A stretch of DNA of 64,000 nucleotides from Streptomonospora alba (GCF_000826685.1 NZ_JROO01000020.1:1-64000), one strand, 5' to 3'. Shown: positions 33,001-47,334, counted from the first letter of the stretch. A program made the numbers and translations. Notes: generated from the letters alone by a model not told the origin.

Positions 33001-33455
33001 GCGATCCCCTGGGCGCCGGCCCTCCTCCGGAGTCCCGGTCGTCGTTGCGCGGCCATCGGTGGTCCGAGCTTAGGAATACTGTCTGTGCGGCAGGTGCGGA
33101 TCGCCGGAGTCCTTCCGCGGTGCACCCACCGCCGTGGGCGAGCCTTCGGTCCCGGCGGTTCCGGACCTGGTCGAGTGAGACGTCCCCGGCGATGCGGCAG
33201 TGACAAGCGAGAGCCTGCAGGGTAGGAGCAACCACCGGGCCACGCGGCGGTATGCGGCTGGAAACCTGCGCTGCAACAAGCCGCATCAGCACCGGGCCGA
33301 CGGGCGGGGTCCCCTGTGTCCGTAGGGTGGTAGCCGATGCCTCCCTGCCTCGACTTCTCGCGAGGGTCAACGGAGCAATATCGTAAGGCGCGGGTGAACG
33401 ATCCGTTCTTGGCGACGGCCGTCAAGGGCCGCAGGTGTTCGAAAAGGGGGGACCC
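33001..33455. other. Intergenic stretch without a recognisable gene
   Basis: Frames on the minus strand reach 168 codons but are Arg/Pro/Cys-rich and lack ribosome-binding sites and domains. The leader of the first ANTAR gene should lie near the right end; no clear promoter was recognised. Confidence 0.45.
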
Positions 33456-34190
33456 TTGAACGACGAGGCGGAGAACCTCTCAGACGCCGTCGCTCGCATG
33501 GCGCGCGACCTGCTGGAGCAGGGCTCAGTGCAGACCACGGTCGGGGGCGTCGCCGAACTCGCGGTCTCCGAGGTCGAGGGGGCCGCTTACGCCAGCGTCT
33601 CTCTGGTCCACAGGAGCGGCTCGGTCACGACACCGGCCGCCACCGACCCGGTGACCCACAAGATCGACCAGATCCAGGACAGCGCCGGGCAAGGCCCCTG
33701 CCTGGCGGCGGTCTGGGACCACGACGTCTTCGCCATCGACGACATGGAATCCGAGACCCGCTGGCCGGAGTTCGTGAAGAACGTCCGCGGGCTGGGTGTG
33801 TCCAGCATGCTCTCCTTCCACCTCTACACCCACCAGGACACCCTCGGGGTGCTGAACCTCTACGGCACCGAACCGGCAGCCTTCACCCGCTCCTCACGCG
33901 ATACGGGCCGGTCGCTGGCCGCCCAGGCGGCGGTGGCGCTGGCCCGCGTACAGAAGGAGGAACACCTCACCACCGCGCTCGGCAGCCGCCAGTACATCGG
34001 GGAAGCCACCGGCATCGTGATGGAGCGCTACAAGGTCACCAGTGAGCAGGCCTTCGCGATGCTGGCGCACATCTCCCAGAACCTCAACGTGAAGCTGCGC
34101 GAGTTGGCGCAGGACCTGGTGCGCACCGGCGCGCTTCCCGAGCAGCAGGCCGATCAACGCAGAGGACGGCGTTCGAAGCCCGGCGTCTAG
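33456..34190 (+). CDS. GAF-ANTAR regulator 1
   Basis: About 244 residues: a GAF sensor domain (about 30-160; GQGPCLAAVWDHDVFAIDD, then LGVSSMLSFHLYTHQDTLGV) and a C-terminal ANTAR RNA-binding domain (about 175-235; IGEATGIVMERYKVTSEQAF). ANTAR proteins bind paired hairpins in nascent RNA and prevent termination. A TTG at 33456 after AAAGGGGGGACCC is the most likely start; a GTG at 33435 has no ribosome-binding site. It converges with the next ANTAR gene. Confidence 0.8.
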   Translation: MNDEAENLSDAVARMARDLLEQGSVQTTVGGVAELAVSEVEGAAYASVSLVHRSGSVTTPAATDPVTHKIDQIQDSAGQGPCLAAVWDHDVFAIDDMESETRWPEFVKNVRGLGVSSMLSFHLYTHQDTLGVLNLYGTEPAAFTRSSRDTGRSLAAQAAVALARVQKEEHLTTALGSRQYIGEATGIVMERYKVTSEQAFAMLAHISQNLNVKLRELAQDLVRTGALPEQQADQRRGRRSKPGV

Positions 34191-34385
34191 TGTTCTCGAA
34201 TGCCGTGCGAGCTTGCCGACGAGGAACTCCCGAACGGCCTGCGGCGGCTCCGAGCGTCACTCGGCCGGGGCCGTTGCGGCCTCCTCCCCGGCATACGGGT
34301 TTTCGGCCACTCGCCTGCCCGGCGGAGCCGGTCGGCCCTGCCGAGGGTTCGAAGGCCGGTGGCGCCGGCAGAGCACCGGGCGGCG

Positions 34386-35153
34386 TCAGCCGGCGACGGT
34401 ACCGCCCTGTCGGAGGACCTCTCGCGGGTCCATGCGGTCCTCGCCTACCAACCGGAAGGCCACCTCGGTCAGGTGCGCGCCGTGGTCGCGCGCGTAGGTG
34501 CGCAGCGTCTGGAACGCCTGGTCCATGTCGAGGCCGCCGGCATGGGCGAGCACCCCTTTGGCCTGTTCGATGGTGATGCGGCCGTTGAGCGCACTCTGCA
34601 GCTGCTCGGTGAGCACCTCGCCGCGACGGATCGCGCGCTCCTGCAGGATGCCCATCGTGGCGACATCGGCCAGAGCCTGCGCGACGCGCGCATCGGCCTC
34701 GCCCAGCGCCCCGGGCCGCCGGTTGAACAGATTCAACGTCCCGATGGTCTGCCGACGCAGGCGCAGCGGGACCGCGTGCACCGCGCAGACCCCCTCCTGC
34801 CTCGCGTGGGGGACGAACGTGGGCCACCGATGTGTGGCGTCGGCCAGGTCGGCCACGGTGACCGTTTCGCCGCTGCGGAAGGCCTCCAGACACGGGCCCT
34901 CATCGGCCTGGAGCTGGAACAGCTCCAGCAGCCGTGTCTGCTCGGTGGAGGAGGCCAGCAGCTGCAGGCTGCCGCGCTGGTCGGTCAGCAGGATCCCGGC
35001 CGTCGAGGCATCCAGCAGCTCGACGCAGTGCCCGGCGAGCTGGTGCAGCATCTCGGGAATGTCGTAGTCGTCGACCAGCGTCGCGGTCACCTCTACGAAC
35101 GCCTGCAGCAACCGCGGCTCCCGCCGCTGGTCCGCGGGTACTGAGCTGTTCAT
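34386..35153 (-). CDS. GAF-ANTAR regulator 2
   Basis: The 255-residue protein has a GAF domain (about 15-170; DIPEMLHQLAGHCVELLDAS, ADEGPCLEAFRSGETVTVAD) and an ANTAR domain (about 185-245; LNGRITIEQAKGVLAHAGGL, then FQTLRTYARDHGAHLTEVA). It should act as a ligand-gated antiterminator. The ATG at 35153 follows CAGGGAGGGCCA. Confidence 0.85.
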   Translation of the reverse strand: MNSSVPADQRREPRLLQAFVEVTATLVDDYDIPEMLHQLAGHCVELLDASTAGILLTDQRGSLQLLASSTEQTRLLELFQLQADEGPCLEAFRSGETVTVADLADATHRWPTFVPHARQEGVCAVHAVPLRLRRQTIGTLNLFNRRPGALGEADARVAQALADVATMGILQERAIRRGEVLTEQLQSALNGRITIEQAKGVLAHAGGLDMDQAFQTLRTYARDHGAHLTEVAFRLVGEDRMDPREVLRQGGTVAG

Positions 35154-35246
35154 TGGCCCTCCCTGGTGCGGCCGACGTCCTCCTTTGAGGATAGCCAGTG
35201 ACCGCCCCCGTCCTCACCCGCCGACCAGGTCCGATCGTCTGCCGCC

Positions 35247-36014
35247 TCAGCGGTCGAGCTCGGTGGGTGCCAGGCGGCGGGCGACGATGTCGGCGGCGAC
35301 CTCCTCGAGACCGCGTTCACTCGCGAAAGCGTAGGCGCGTAGCCGGTCCAGCGCGCTCGCGGCCGAGACGTCAAGCGCGGCCAGGACCATCCCGGTCGCC
35401 TGGTGCACCTGCTCGCGACCGCGGTTGAGGGGCAGACTACCGCTCTCGTGCGCATGCGGATCGGCCGACATGCGCCCCAGGGCCTGCGCCGCGATGTCCA
35501 CCACGTGCAGGGCGGTGGTCAGTTGCACGGGCGCCAGCCATCCCGGCTGCACGCGGTACAGGTCTACCGAGCCCAGGCTGATCGCGCCGCTGATCACGGG
35601 AAACGCGAAGATCGCGCCCACCTGCCCCTCGGCGAGCTCGGCGGCGAAGACAGGCCAGGAAGCCGTCGCCGACGTGGCCAGGTCGGGGGCGAGAACGGGG
35701 ACGCGGCTCTCGAAGGCCTCATAGCAGGGCCCCTCGCCGAGGCCGAACTGCAGCGACTCGATCCAGGTGCTGACCTCGTCGCTGGCATACAGCATCTGGC
35801 GGCTGCGCGCACTGGCGACCACCGAGATCGAGGCGCCGTCGATACCCAGAAGCTCCACACAGGCCCGCACCACTACGGCGACGGCTTCGACACCGCCCGC
35901 ATCGGCCTGCAGCGCCGCGTCGACGTCGGTGCGCACACGGCTCAGCGACTCCGCAGGAAGCTCAGCGCCGCTCACCGAGCGGCCGCCAAGGGGAGAGCGG
36001 CTGGCACCGGCCAC
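35247..36014 (-). CDS. GAF-ANTAR regulator 3
   Basis: The 255-residue protein has a GAF domain (about 30-180; GIDGASISVVASARSRQMLY, LGEGPCYEAFESRVPVLAPD) and an ANTAR domain (about 190-250; VHQATGMVLAALDVSAASAL). It is 93 bases upstream of regulator 2 and in the same direction. The GTG at 36014 overlaps its own GGAGG; a GTG about 13 codons later is an alternative start. Confidence 0.82.
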   Translation of the reverse strand: MAGASRSPLGGRSVSGAELPAESLSRVRTDVDAALQADAGGVEAVAVVVRACVELLGIDGASISVVASARSRQMLYASDEVSTWIESLQFGLGEGPCYEAFESRVPVLAPDLATSATASWPVFAAELAEGQVGAIFAFPVISGAISLGSVDLYRVQPGWLAPVQLTTALHVVDIAAQALGRMSADPHAHESGSLPLNRGREQVHQATGMVLAALDVSAASALDRLRAYAFASERGLEEVAADIVARRLAPTELDR

Positions 36015-36445
36015 CTCCGCAACATCGAGGACGGCGTCGAGACTCCGCCGGGAGCCACCCCGGCCGCTACGTCGCAGCAGGAGAAGTCTGCTTCACACTA
36101 TGTCCTTCGCTCCCCAAGAAGGTCGCGCTCGTGCGCGACGCCGCGAAGCTAGCGGGTTCACCGATGGCGCGGAGCTGGCTGCGAGTCCCGGTCAAGCCGC
36201 GGCCTCTACCTGCCCTCACTCGGCTAGTTTGGTCAGGCCCTGGTCGTCGAGGCCCGCTCCCTTGTGCGCCTGGGCGTGGCAGATCTCCTGGAGCTGCATC
36301 TCCTCCAGTGCGTCCGACTTACGCAGTGCGGCCTGCACCTGCAAAACCCTGATGCGCGTGCACGCCCCGGTTCCGTCGCGAACCGGGGTGGTGGAATGAT
36401 GGGGAACCTGTTACGTTCCTTTTGTTTTATTGTTGAACAAACAGG
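36015..36445. other. Intergenic stretch with AT-rich segment before the peptidase-like gene
   Basis: At 36365-36388 a 9-bp hairpin (CCCCGGTTC with GAACCGGGG) is followed by an unusually AT-rich run at about 36400-36445 that includes TTGTT-G-AACAA. Such low-GC DNA is rare in this window and may mark a promoter or acquired DNA. A possible short minus-strand ORF is described separately. Confidence 0.5.
36216..36338 (-). CDS. Possible 40-residue ORF or gene remnant
   Basis: From GTG 36338 the frame reads VQAALRKSDALEEMQLQEIC and ends LDDQGLTKLAE. The composition is that of a soluble helical protein and unlike the Arg/Pro shadows around it; the frame is open further upstream without a good start. 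It may be a short gene or the C-terminal remnant of a lost one. No family is recognised. Confidence 0.3.
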   Translation of the reverse strand: MQAALRKSDALEEMQLQEICHAQAHKGAGLDDQGLTKLAE

Positions 36446-37732
36446 ATGTATGGAGTGGAGTTGCGTTTCTCCCGGGTCGCCCCCCGCATTGCCGCATCGG
36501 CGCTCATTCTCGCCCCCGCTGTCACCCTGGGAGCTCCCGCACAGGCCGAGCAGACGACAGGCTGCCTCAGTGAGGACGGCGCCACCGTCGAGGAAGCACG
36601 ACTCGCCGAGGACGTCCCGCAGGAGATCCTGCGCAGATCCGGGTTCGATCGGAACGTGGCCCACTTCGTCAAAAGGCTCTGCGCGGCACCCGACGCGCAC
36701 CACGCAGCCAAGGTCGTCGAGCGCCACGGGGACGCGCTTTGGCAAGAGGCGGTGCAGCGGGTCCAGGAGTCCGGGCACGTCAAGGGAGACCTGAGTGCCG
36801 GGGACGACCGGCCGCTCTACTGGGCGCGACTGGGCATGACCTCGGCCCTCAACCGCTGGGAACCGGACTTCGACCTCGACGACACCGAGCGCGCCGAGCT
36901 CGTGGCCGAGCTGGAGCGCCGCTCCCGAGGCCACGACGACACGGATATCCCTCAGGGCCACGGGCGGTCCGAGAAGCCCCACATCGTCGTGACCGGGTTC
37001 GACCCGTTCCAGCTCGACTACGACATCCGCCAGGCCAACCCCTCCGGCGCGGCCGCCCTCGCTCTGGACGGGACGGTGGTCGAGACCGGCGACGGCGCCG
37101 CGGTGGTCGAGGCCATGCTCTTCCCGGTGCGCTGGCGCGACTTCGCCGATGGCATGGTCGAGCAGGCCCTCCTGCCGCACTACACCGGTGACCGGCCGGC
37201 GGATGCGGTCATCACCGTCAGCCAGGGCAGGGAGGGCCGGTTCGACCTTGAGGCCCACAACGGCGCCTGGCGTGGCGGCTCCGCAGACAACGAGCGGGTC
37301 GGTGAGGAAGGGATGATCCCCATCCCCGACGGTGTCCCCACCCTCACCCCGCAGCCGCAGTGGTCGGGCTCCTCCCTCGACCGCTCCGCGATCGTCGAGG
37401 AGACCACCGGGGAACCGTTCCCGGTGATCGACAACACCCAGGTGACCGAGATCCCCGCGGGTGAGACCGAACCCGTGATGCGCCCCGACGGGCCCACCCC
37501 CGGATCCGAGGCGCGGGCCGGCGGCGGAGGCAGCTATCTCTCCAACGAGATCGCCTACCGCAACACCCTGCTGCGCGACGCTACGGGCCTGGACATCCCG
37601 GCCGGCCACGTCCACACCCCGATCCTGCACTTCGGCTCCGGCGACCGCGTGAGCGATCCCGAGTTCGAGGAGAACCGCGCGATCATCGTCGGCCAGGTCG
37701 AGGACATCGTCGTGGCCGCCGTCCGCTCCTGA
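36446..37732 (+). CDS. Secreted pyroglutamyl-peptidase-like protein with Ser at the Cys position
   Basis: The 428-residue protein has a signal peptide (about 1-34), an unassigned helical part (40-170) and a C15 peptidase-like domain (about 178-428): VTGFDPF (182-188), ANPSG (197-201), Glu269 in DLEAHN and His390 in GHVHTP. The segment that should hold the catalytic Cys (AGxYxCN in normal enzymes) reads GGSYLSNEIAYR, with Ser366 instead. It is therefore a Ser variant or an inactive relative. Family members are normally about 210 residues and cytoplasmic, so length and export are also unusual. It is preceded by AT-rich DNA. Confidence 0.7.
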   Translation: MYGVELRFSRVAPRIAASALILAPAVTLGAPAQAEQTTGCLSEDGATVEEARLAEDVPQEILRRSGFDRNVAHFVKRLCAAPDAHHAAKVVERHGDALWQEAVQRVQESGHVKGDLSAGDDRPLYWARLGMTSALNRWEPDFDLDDTERAELVAELERRSRGHDDTDIPQGHGRSEKPHIVVTGFDPFQLDYDIRQANPSGAAALALDGTVVETGDGAAVVEAMLFPVRWRDFADGMVEQALLPHYTGDRPADAVITVSQGREGRFDLEAHNGAWRGGSADNERVGEEGMIPIPDGVPTLTPQPQWSGSSLDRSAIVEETTGEPFPVIDNTQVTEIPAGETEPVMRPDGPTPGSEARAGGGGSYLSNEIAYRNTLLRDATGLDIPAGHVHTPILHFGSGDRVSDPEFEENRAIIVGQVEDIVVAAVRS

Positions 37733-37734
37733 GG

Positions 37735-38003
37735 TCGTGGGCGGCCGAGACGAACCGCCCACTATCCGTCGACGGCGAAAACGGTGAACCGACCTACGAC
37801 GCGCTGAACCGGATCGCATCCAACGGCGAGGAAGATCGCGCCTACGACGACGCCGGCGATCAGCTCCGCACCGCTGGCGACGACGAGTTCAGCTACAACA
37901 ATGCCGACCAGGCCACCAACGCCCGCGGCACCGAATGGGACCACGACGAGACGGACAGCCTCGTCCGAAAGGGTGACGTCTCCAAGGAGTACTCGTCCAC
38001 CCA
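37735..38003 (+). pseudogene. Rhs / YD-repeat gene relic
   Basis: An open plus-strand frame without a start codon reads PTYDALNRIASNGEEDRAYD, then DAGDQLRTAGDDEFSYNNAD and QATNARGTEWDHDETDSLV. This is two to three YD repeats of the Rhs type (YDALNR, YDDAGDQL, YNNADQ). The reading dissolves after SKEYSSTHHD. Neither the N-terminal shell nor a toxin domain is present. It is a fragment left by deletion or recombination between the peptidase-like gene and tRNA-Ile. Confidence 0.6.
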
Positions 38004-38099
38004 CCACGATCCGGTGCCTGCCGCTTGCTGCCCCACGCAACCGCGCCCTGACGGGCGCTACCGGGTCGTCCTCACGGTCGAAGGACGACCGAACAAGCA

Positions 38100-38134
38100 A
38101 GAGCCTGGCTCCCGCACAGCGGAAACCAGGCTCT
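38100..38134 (-). terminator. Terminator after tRNA-Ile
   Basis: A perfect 9-bp stem (38100-38108 with 38126-38134) with a 17-base loop. Read on the minus strand it is followed by TGCTTGTTC, just downstream of the tRNA. Confidence 0.65.
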
Positions 38135-38150
38135 GATCTGCATAAACGAG

Positions 38151-38224
38151 TGGGCGTACCAGGACTTGAACCTGGGGCCTCATCCTTATCAGGGATGCGC
38201 TCTAACCGACTGAGCTATACGCCC
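38151..38224 (-). tRNA. tRNA-Ile (anticodon GAT)
   Basis: The minus strand gives a 74-base cloverleaf: acceptor GGGCGTA pairs with TACGCCC, D-arm GCTCAGTCGGTTAGAGC, anticodon loop CTGATAA with GAT, T-arm GGTTCAAGTCC and discriminator A. CCA is not encoded. Its place downstream of gyrA is the usual one in actinobacteria; the tRNA-Ala that often follows is not present here. Confidence 0.95.
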
Positions 38225-38390
38225 GCGTTCCGGGTGGAACTCTACCGCACTCGAACTATCAGGGCGAACCAGGTCGAGGCCGTAGTCGGGTTCCGGGCCA
38301 CCGCACGGGTGGCCGTGTCCCCTCGTTTCCACTCTAACGCCTTACAGGAGATGTTCGGGACTGCGGGCGGGCCGGTGCCGCCCGGGGGTG

Positions 38391-40259
38391 CTACTCGGTC
38401 TCGGAGAGCGTGATGTCGAAGCCTCCGACGAGGTCGGCAGCCAGGTTGTAAAGCATGGCGCCGATCGTGGACAGCGACGTGATCAGGATGATGTTCAAGG
38501 CTCCGATGAGGGCGGTGTAGCCCAGAACCCGGCTCGGCGAGAACCACGACTCGGGCTGGAGGTTGAGTTCGTCGCCCTCGCCCCCTTCGGTGAGGGAGGT
38601 GATCAGGTCGGTGATCGCGCTGAAGACGCCCAGGCCCGAGAGGATGCCGTAGAGCACCACCACGGCGACGAACAGGATGATGAAGCACACCAGCGAGATG
38701 ACGAAGCTGAACCGCATCACCGACCACGGCTCCACGCGGCTCACCGACAGGTGGGCCTTGCGCGTGGACTTGCTGGCCTTGACCGTGGTCGCGGGACCGT
38801 TCGGCGCCATCATCGACACTCCCCTTTGCTCGGCCTTCGCCTTCGCGGGGGACGTGCTCGCCGATGAATCGCTGTTGCCGGCCGACTCGCTCCCCGAAGC
38901 CGTACCGGCGGAACCGCTCGATCCGCGCGGTGTGCTCTGCGTTCCCGAGCCCCCCTGAGAGCTCTTACCCGTTTTGCTCGCCGAAGAGCCGGCCGCCGCG
39001 GACGATCCGGCGGGCTTCGCCGTCCCGCTTCTCGAACCGGAGCCGGAGCCCGCGCCGCTTCCGGCGCCGGAAGCGGTCGACGACGTGACCCTCGCGGAGT
39101 CGGCAGGGGTCGCGGACTTCGCCGACGCCCCGCCGGCAGAGCCGCTTCCGCCCGTGGAGGAGGAGCCGGTGCTCCCGCTCGCGCCTGCGGCGCCGGCTCC
39201 CGCGCCTGCGCCTGCGGACTTGGCGGCGGGGGAGGAGGCGGATCCGGTCGACGAGGACGACGTGCTGGAGGTCCGGCCTGAGGAGGCCGAACCGGTCGAG
39301 GGCGATCCCGAGCCCGACCCCGTGGCGGACTTGTCCGCGGAATCGGCCGAGGCGCTCACAGTCGATGTGTCGCCAGGCGTCCTCGTCGACTTGTCGGCAG
39401 CCGCACCGCCGGACCCGGTGCCCGGCTTCGCGGCACCGCCCTTCGCGGAGTCCGCGCTTCCCGACGCCGACGACGAACCGGGCGCCGTGTCGGACTTCGT
39501 GCTGGAGGCGTCCGCCTTCCGGCCACCGGCGGCGCTTCCCGAGCCTTTCCCCGCGGAGGGGGAGCTCTCGGCCGCGCCCCCGGTCGTGGCCGTCTCCGCG
39601 GCCGTGGTTTTCGCGGAGCTCGTGGAGTCCGCGGACTTCGTCGAGCTAGCGGAGCCCCCCGAGGCCGTGGACTTCGCAGCGCCGTCCGAACCGGTGGAGT
39701 CCTTGCTGTCTGCGGAGCTGCCGGCTCCCGTGGAGTCCTCGGCAGCCGCCTTCGCGCTCTGCTCGCTCGCCGCGTCCGTGGCGGCGGCATCCTTCCCGTC
39801 CTTCGACGCACCCCCGGCAGCCGTACCCGAGGACGCGGAGGAGGCGGCGCTCGGACCGCCCTTCTTCGCGTTCTCCGTCGCGCCGCTCTCGCTCTTCGAG
39901 CCGGCCGAATCGCCGCTCTCCGGCTTCGCGCTCTCCGACTTCCCGCCGGTCTTCGCCGATCCGGTACCGCCGGAGCCCGACCCCTGCTTCGCGGAGTCGC
40001 TCTTCGATCCCGCGGACGGCTTCCGGTCGTCCTGCTTCGACCGCTCGGATGCGCCGGTCTTGCCCTTGCCGCCCTTCGACGCGCCCGAAGAGCCCGAAGA
40101 GCCGCTGGACGCGTCCCCGGAGGATCCGGCGGAGGTGTCTCCGCCCTGGTCTCGGGCTGTGGCGGCCTGATCCGATTCTGCGGTCGTCGATTCCGTGCTC
40201 ACGCCGTCCGCCGCGGACTGATCGTGGGCGGTGGACTGCCGTTGCGTGTTGTCAGACAT
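38391..40259 (-). CDS. DUF3566 membrane protein with very long low-complexity N-terminus
   Basis: The last 120 residues are the DUF3566 domain with two membrane helices (VMRFSFVISLVCFIILFVAV and ALIGALNIILITSLSTIGAM). The preceding 500 residues are almost only Ser, Ala, Gly, Lys, Thr, Asp and Pro and must be disordered. DUF3566 proteins lie next to gyrA in most actinobacteria and are usually much shorter. The role is unknown. ATG 40259 is chosen; GTG at 40265 would add two residues. Confidence 0.8.
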   Translation of the reverse strand: MSDNTQRQSTAHDQSAADGVSTESTTAESDQAATARDQGGDTSAGSSGDASSGSSGSSGASKGGKGKTGASERSKQDDRKPSAGSKSDSAKQGSGSGGTGSAKTGGKSESAKPESGDSAGSKSESGATENAKKGGPSAASSASSGTAAGGASKDGKDAAATDAASEQSAKAAAEDSTGAGSSADSKDSTGSDGAAKSTASGGSASSTKSADSTSSAKTTAAETATTGGAAESSPSAGKGSGSAAGGRKADASSTKSDTAPGSSSASGSADSAKGGAAKPGTGSGGAAADKSTRTPGDTSTVSASADSADKSATGSGSGSPSTGSASSGRTSSTSSSSTGSASSPAAKSAGAGAGAGAAGASGSTGSSSTGGSGSAGGASAKSATPADSARVTSSTASGAGSGAGSGSGSRSGTAKPAGSSAAAGSSASKTGKSSQGGSGTQSTPRGSSGSAGTASGSESAGNSDSSASTSPAKAKAEQRGVSMMAPNGPATTVKASKSTRKAHLSVSRVEPWSVMRFSFVISLVCFIILFVAVVVLYGILSGLGVFSAITDLITSLTEGGEGDELNLQPESWFSPSRVLGYTALIGALNIILITSLSTIGAMLYNLAADLVGGFDITLSETE

Positions 40260-40510
40260 AGCCACGTTACCGCTGGACTTTCCTTGTGACGGTGGAACAG
40301 GGTCAAGGGGGATCGATTCGCGGCCGCCTCCGCACCGGCGGACGCCACTGCCACGGGGGCAAACTCTATGCCCGATTCGTCGGTCGGCCGAAACAGCACG
40401 CGGAGGGCGGCCGATACCGCCCTCCGCGGTGCTTTTCGGTCGTACCGAGGAGTCTACGGGCGCCCGGCTACGCGCGAATCTCAGCGCGATTCCGGCACTC
40501 CGTCAGAACC

Positions 40511-43132
<2,622 letters not shown>

Positions 43133-43187
43133 TGGATGTCGATCCTTTTCTGCTGAGTCGTTCGCTGCCGTCGGGGATGTGCCGGCG

Positions 43188-45520
<2,333 letters not shown>

Positions 45521-46012
45521 TCAACGGACCCGCCGCGGCCCGGGACCGCGGCTGCGTCCGGGGGCCTGAACCTTGATGGATGTCACCGTGCCGTGGCCGA
45601 GCTCCTCGTTGAGCCTGCGCAGCAGGTCGCGCACCATCGCGCGGGCATGGGCGGCCATGGTCGCCGAATCCGCGGCGACGACCAGCTCACCGGCCTCGTA
45701 GGAGACCGGGCGCAGGTGCTGGGCGTTGTAGTCGCCGACGATCTCGTTCCACCGGCCGAAAACGCCGCCGATCGCGACCTGCTCCTGCAAGCCGTGCTCG
45801 ACCAGCCAGGCGCGTACGGCGTCGCCGAACAGCTGCGGCTCGTTGCGCGAACGTCCCGACCTGCGACGCACAGGGCGGGGGCGCTGCTCAGGGGAGGCGC
45901 CCCGCTCGCGGGCGGCGGCCTTAGCCTGGGCCAGCGCCTGGCGAGCGAGATCGGCGCCGCTGGGCGCGGACGGCTCTCCGGCCGAGGAGGGCTCCGGGGC
46001 GTCCTCACTCAC
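45521..46012 (-). CDS. dciA: DciA (DUF721) replicative helicase operator
   Basis: The 163-residue protein has the DUF721/DciA core ([13 protein letters not shown]-like [20 protein letters not shown], then [19 protein letters not shown] and [19 protein letters not shown]) after a variable basic, Pro-rich N-terminus. DciA helps load the replicative DnaB helicase in bacteria without DnaC. The position between recF and gyrB is the standard actinobacterial one. The GTG at 46012 overlaps the end of recF by eight bases. Confidence 0.9.
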   Translation of the reverse strand: MSEDAPEPSSAGEPSAPSGADLARQALAQAKAAARERGASPEQRPRPVRRRSGRSRNEPQLFGDAVRAWLVEHGLQEQVAIGGVFGRWNEIVGDYNAQHLRPVSYEAGELVVAADSATMAAHARAMVRDLLRRLNEELGHGTVTSIKVQAPGRSRGPGPRRVR

Positions 46013-47135
46013 GTTCGATTCCCCCTTCGACGACGCGGAACCGGGCTCCCTGCAGCTCCGGCGGGATGTCCTCGGCGACGGCTGCGCTGACGAGCACCTG
46101 CTCGGCGTGGCGCACGTGCTCGGCCAGGCGCCTGCGGCGCTCGGAGTCGAGTTCGGCGAAGACGTCGTCGAGCAGCAGCACCGGGTCGTCCCCGTCGGCA
46201 CGAAGCAGCTCGAAGCCCGCCAGGCGCAGCGCCAGCGCGTAGGACCAGGACTCGCCCTGGCTCGCGTAACCCTTCGCGGGGAGCTCGTCCAGGCGCAGAT
46301 GCAGGTCGTCGCGGTGCGGACCGACGAGGCTGACGCCGCGCTGCAGCTCCTGCACGCGGGCCTCGGCCAGGGCGTCGCGCAGCAGCTGTGCGAGCTGCTC
46401 GCGGTCGGCCGGCGGCTGCTCGTCCGAGTCGGACGCCGAGGAGCGGTACTGCAGCACCGGCGGGCCGCCGGCGGTCGTGAGCTCCCCGTAGGCCTTGGCC
46501 ACCAGCGGCTGGAGTTCGGCGACCAGGGCCAGACGTGCTGCCAGCAGCTCCGCGCCGGCGACGGCGAGGTGCTCGTTCCACACTTCCAGGGTCGACAGGT
46601 CGGGCTCGGCGCGCTTGAAGAACTGGGCCGATGCGGACTTGAGCAGTGCGTTGCGCTGCTTGAGGACGCGTTCGTAGTCGGAGCGCACCCCCGCCATTCG
46701 GGGGGTGCGGGCGACGAGCAGTTCGTCGAGGAAGCGCCGCCGTTCACCGGGGTCGCCCTTGACCAGGGAAAGGTCCTCAGGCGCGAACAGGACCGTACGC
46801 AGCACCCCCAGCACCTCGCGGGGGCGGGTGGCGGGCGCCCGGTTGAGCCGCGCACGGTTCGCCTTACCGGGGTTGATCTCCAGTTCGACGGCGGCCTGGC
46901 GCTCGTCCTTGACGATGGCGGCGCGCACGATCGCGCGTTCGGCTCCCTTGCGGACCAGCGGCGAGTCGGTGGCCACGCGGTGGCTGCCCAGTGTGGCGAC
47001 GTAGCCGATCGCCTCGACGAGGTTGGTCTTGCCTTGTCCGTTGGGGCCGACGAAGGTACTGATCCCGGGGCCGAGCTCCAGGTGAACCGACTCGTACGAT
47101 CGATAGTCGGCCAGCTGCAAATGGGAAACGTACAT
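46005..47135 (-). CDS. recF: DNA replication and repair protein RecF
   Basis: The 376-residue SMC-like ATPase has Walker [19 protein letters not shown], the signature region [20 protein letters not shown] and Walker [14 protein letters not shown]. It loads RecA at gaps with RecO and RecR. The start [20 protein letters not shown] is typical. Confidence 0.97.
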   Translation of the reverse strand: MYVSHLQLADYRSYESVHLELGPGISTFVGPNGQGKTNLVEAIGYVATLGSHRVATDSPLVRKGAERAIVRAAIVKDERQAAVELEINPGKANRARLNRAPATRPREVLGVLRTVLFAPEDLSLVKGDPGERRRFLDELLVARTPRMAGVRSDYERVLKQRNALLKSASAQFFKRAEPDLSTLEVWNEHLAVAGAELLAARLALVAELQPLVAKAYGELTTAGGPPVLQYRSSASDSDEQPPADREQLAQLLRDALAEARVQELQRGVSLVGPHRDDLHLRLDELPAKGYASQGESWSYALALRLAGFELLRADGDDPVLLLDDVFAELDSERRRRLAEHVRHAEQVLVSAAVAEDIPPELQGARFRVVEGGIERE

Positions 47136-47195
47136 CCGACCTCTCCTGGTGCCCGGGAACGCCGATGGCCGGCGGCGAGCCGCACGGGTTCTTCG

Positions 47196-47211
47196 GTTTC
47201 ACGTGAAACCC
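47196..47211. promoter_or_regulatory. parS site between recF and gnd
   Basis: GGTTTCACGTGAAACC is a perfect palindrome and matches the parS consensus at 14 of 16 positions. It is on the other side of dnaA from the main cluster. Confidence 0.8.
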
Positions 47212-47334
47212 GGAGCGCCCGGTCGGTCGCGGTGATGTGCCGGAGCCGACCGGAGCCCAAGTCCAGTCAACCGCGCCCCGGCGACAGACCCGGGCGCGCC
47301 CGCCCGAAACGGCGGCCGGGCGGCGGGGGAGCGG

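Noticed and set aside
38974-40170. Plus-strand 398-codon Pro/Glu/Ala-rich frame
   Set aside because: It is the complement of the low-complexity tail of the DUF3566 gene; the minus frame ends in a real membrane domain.
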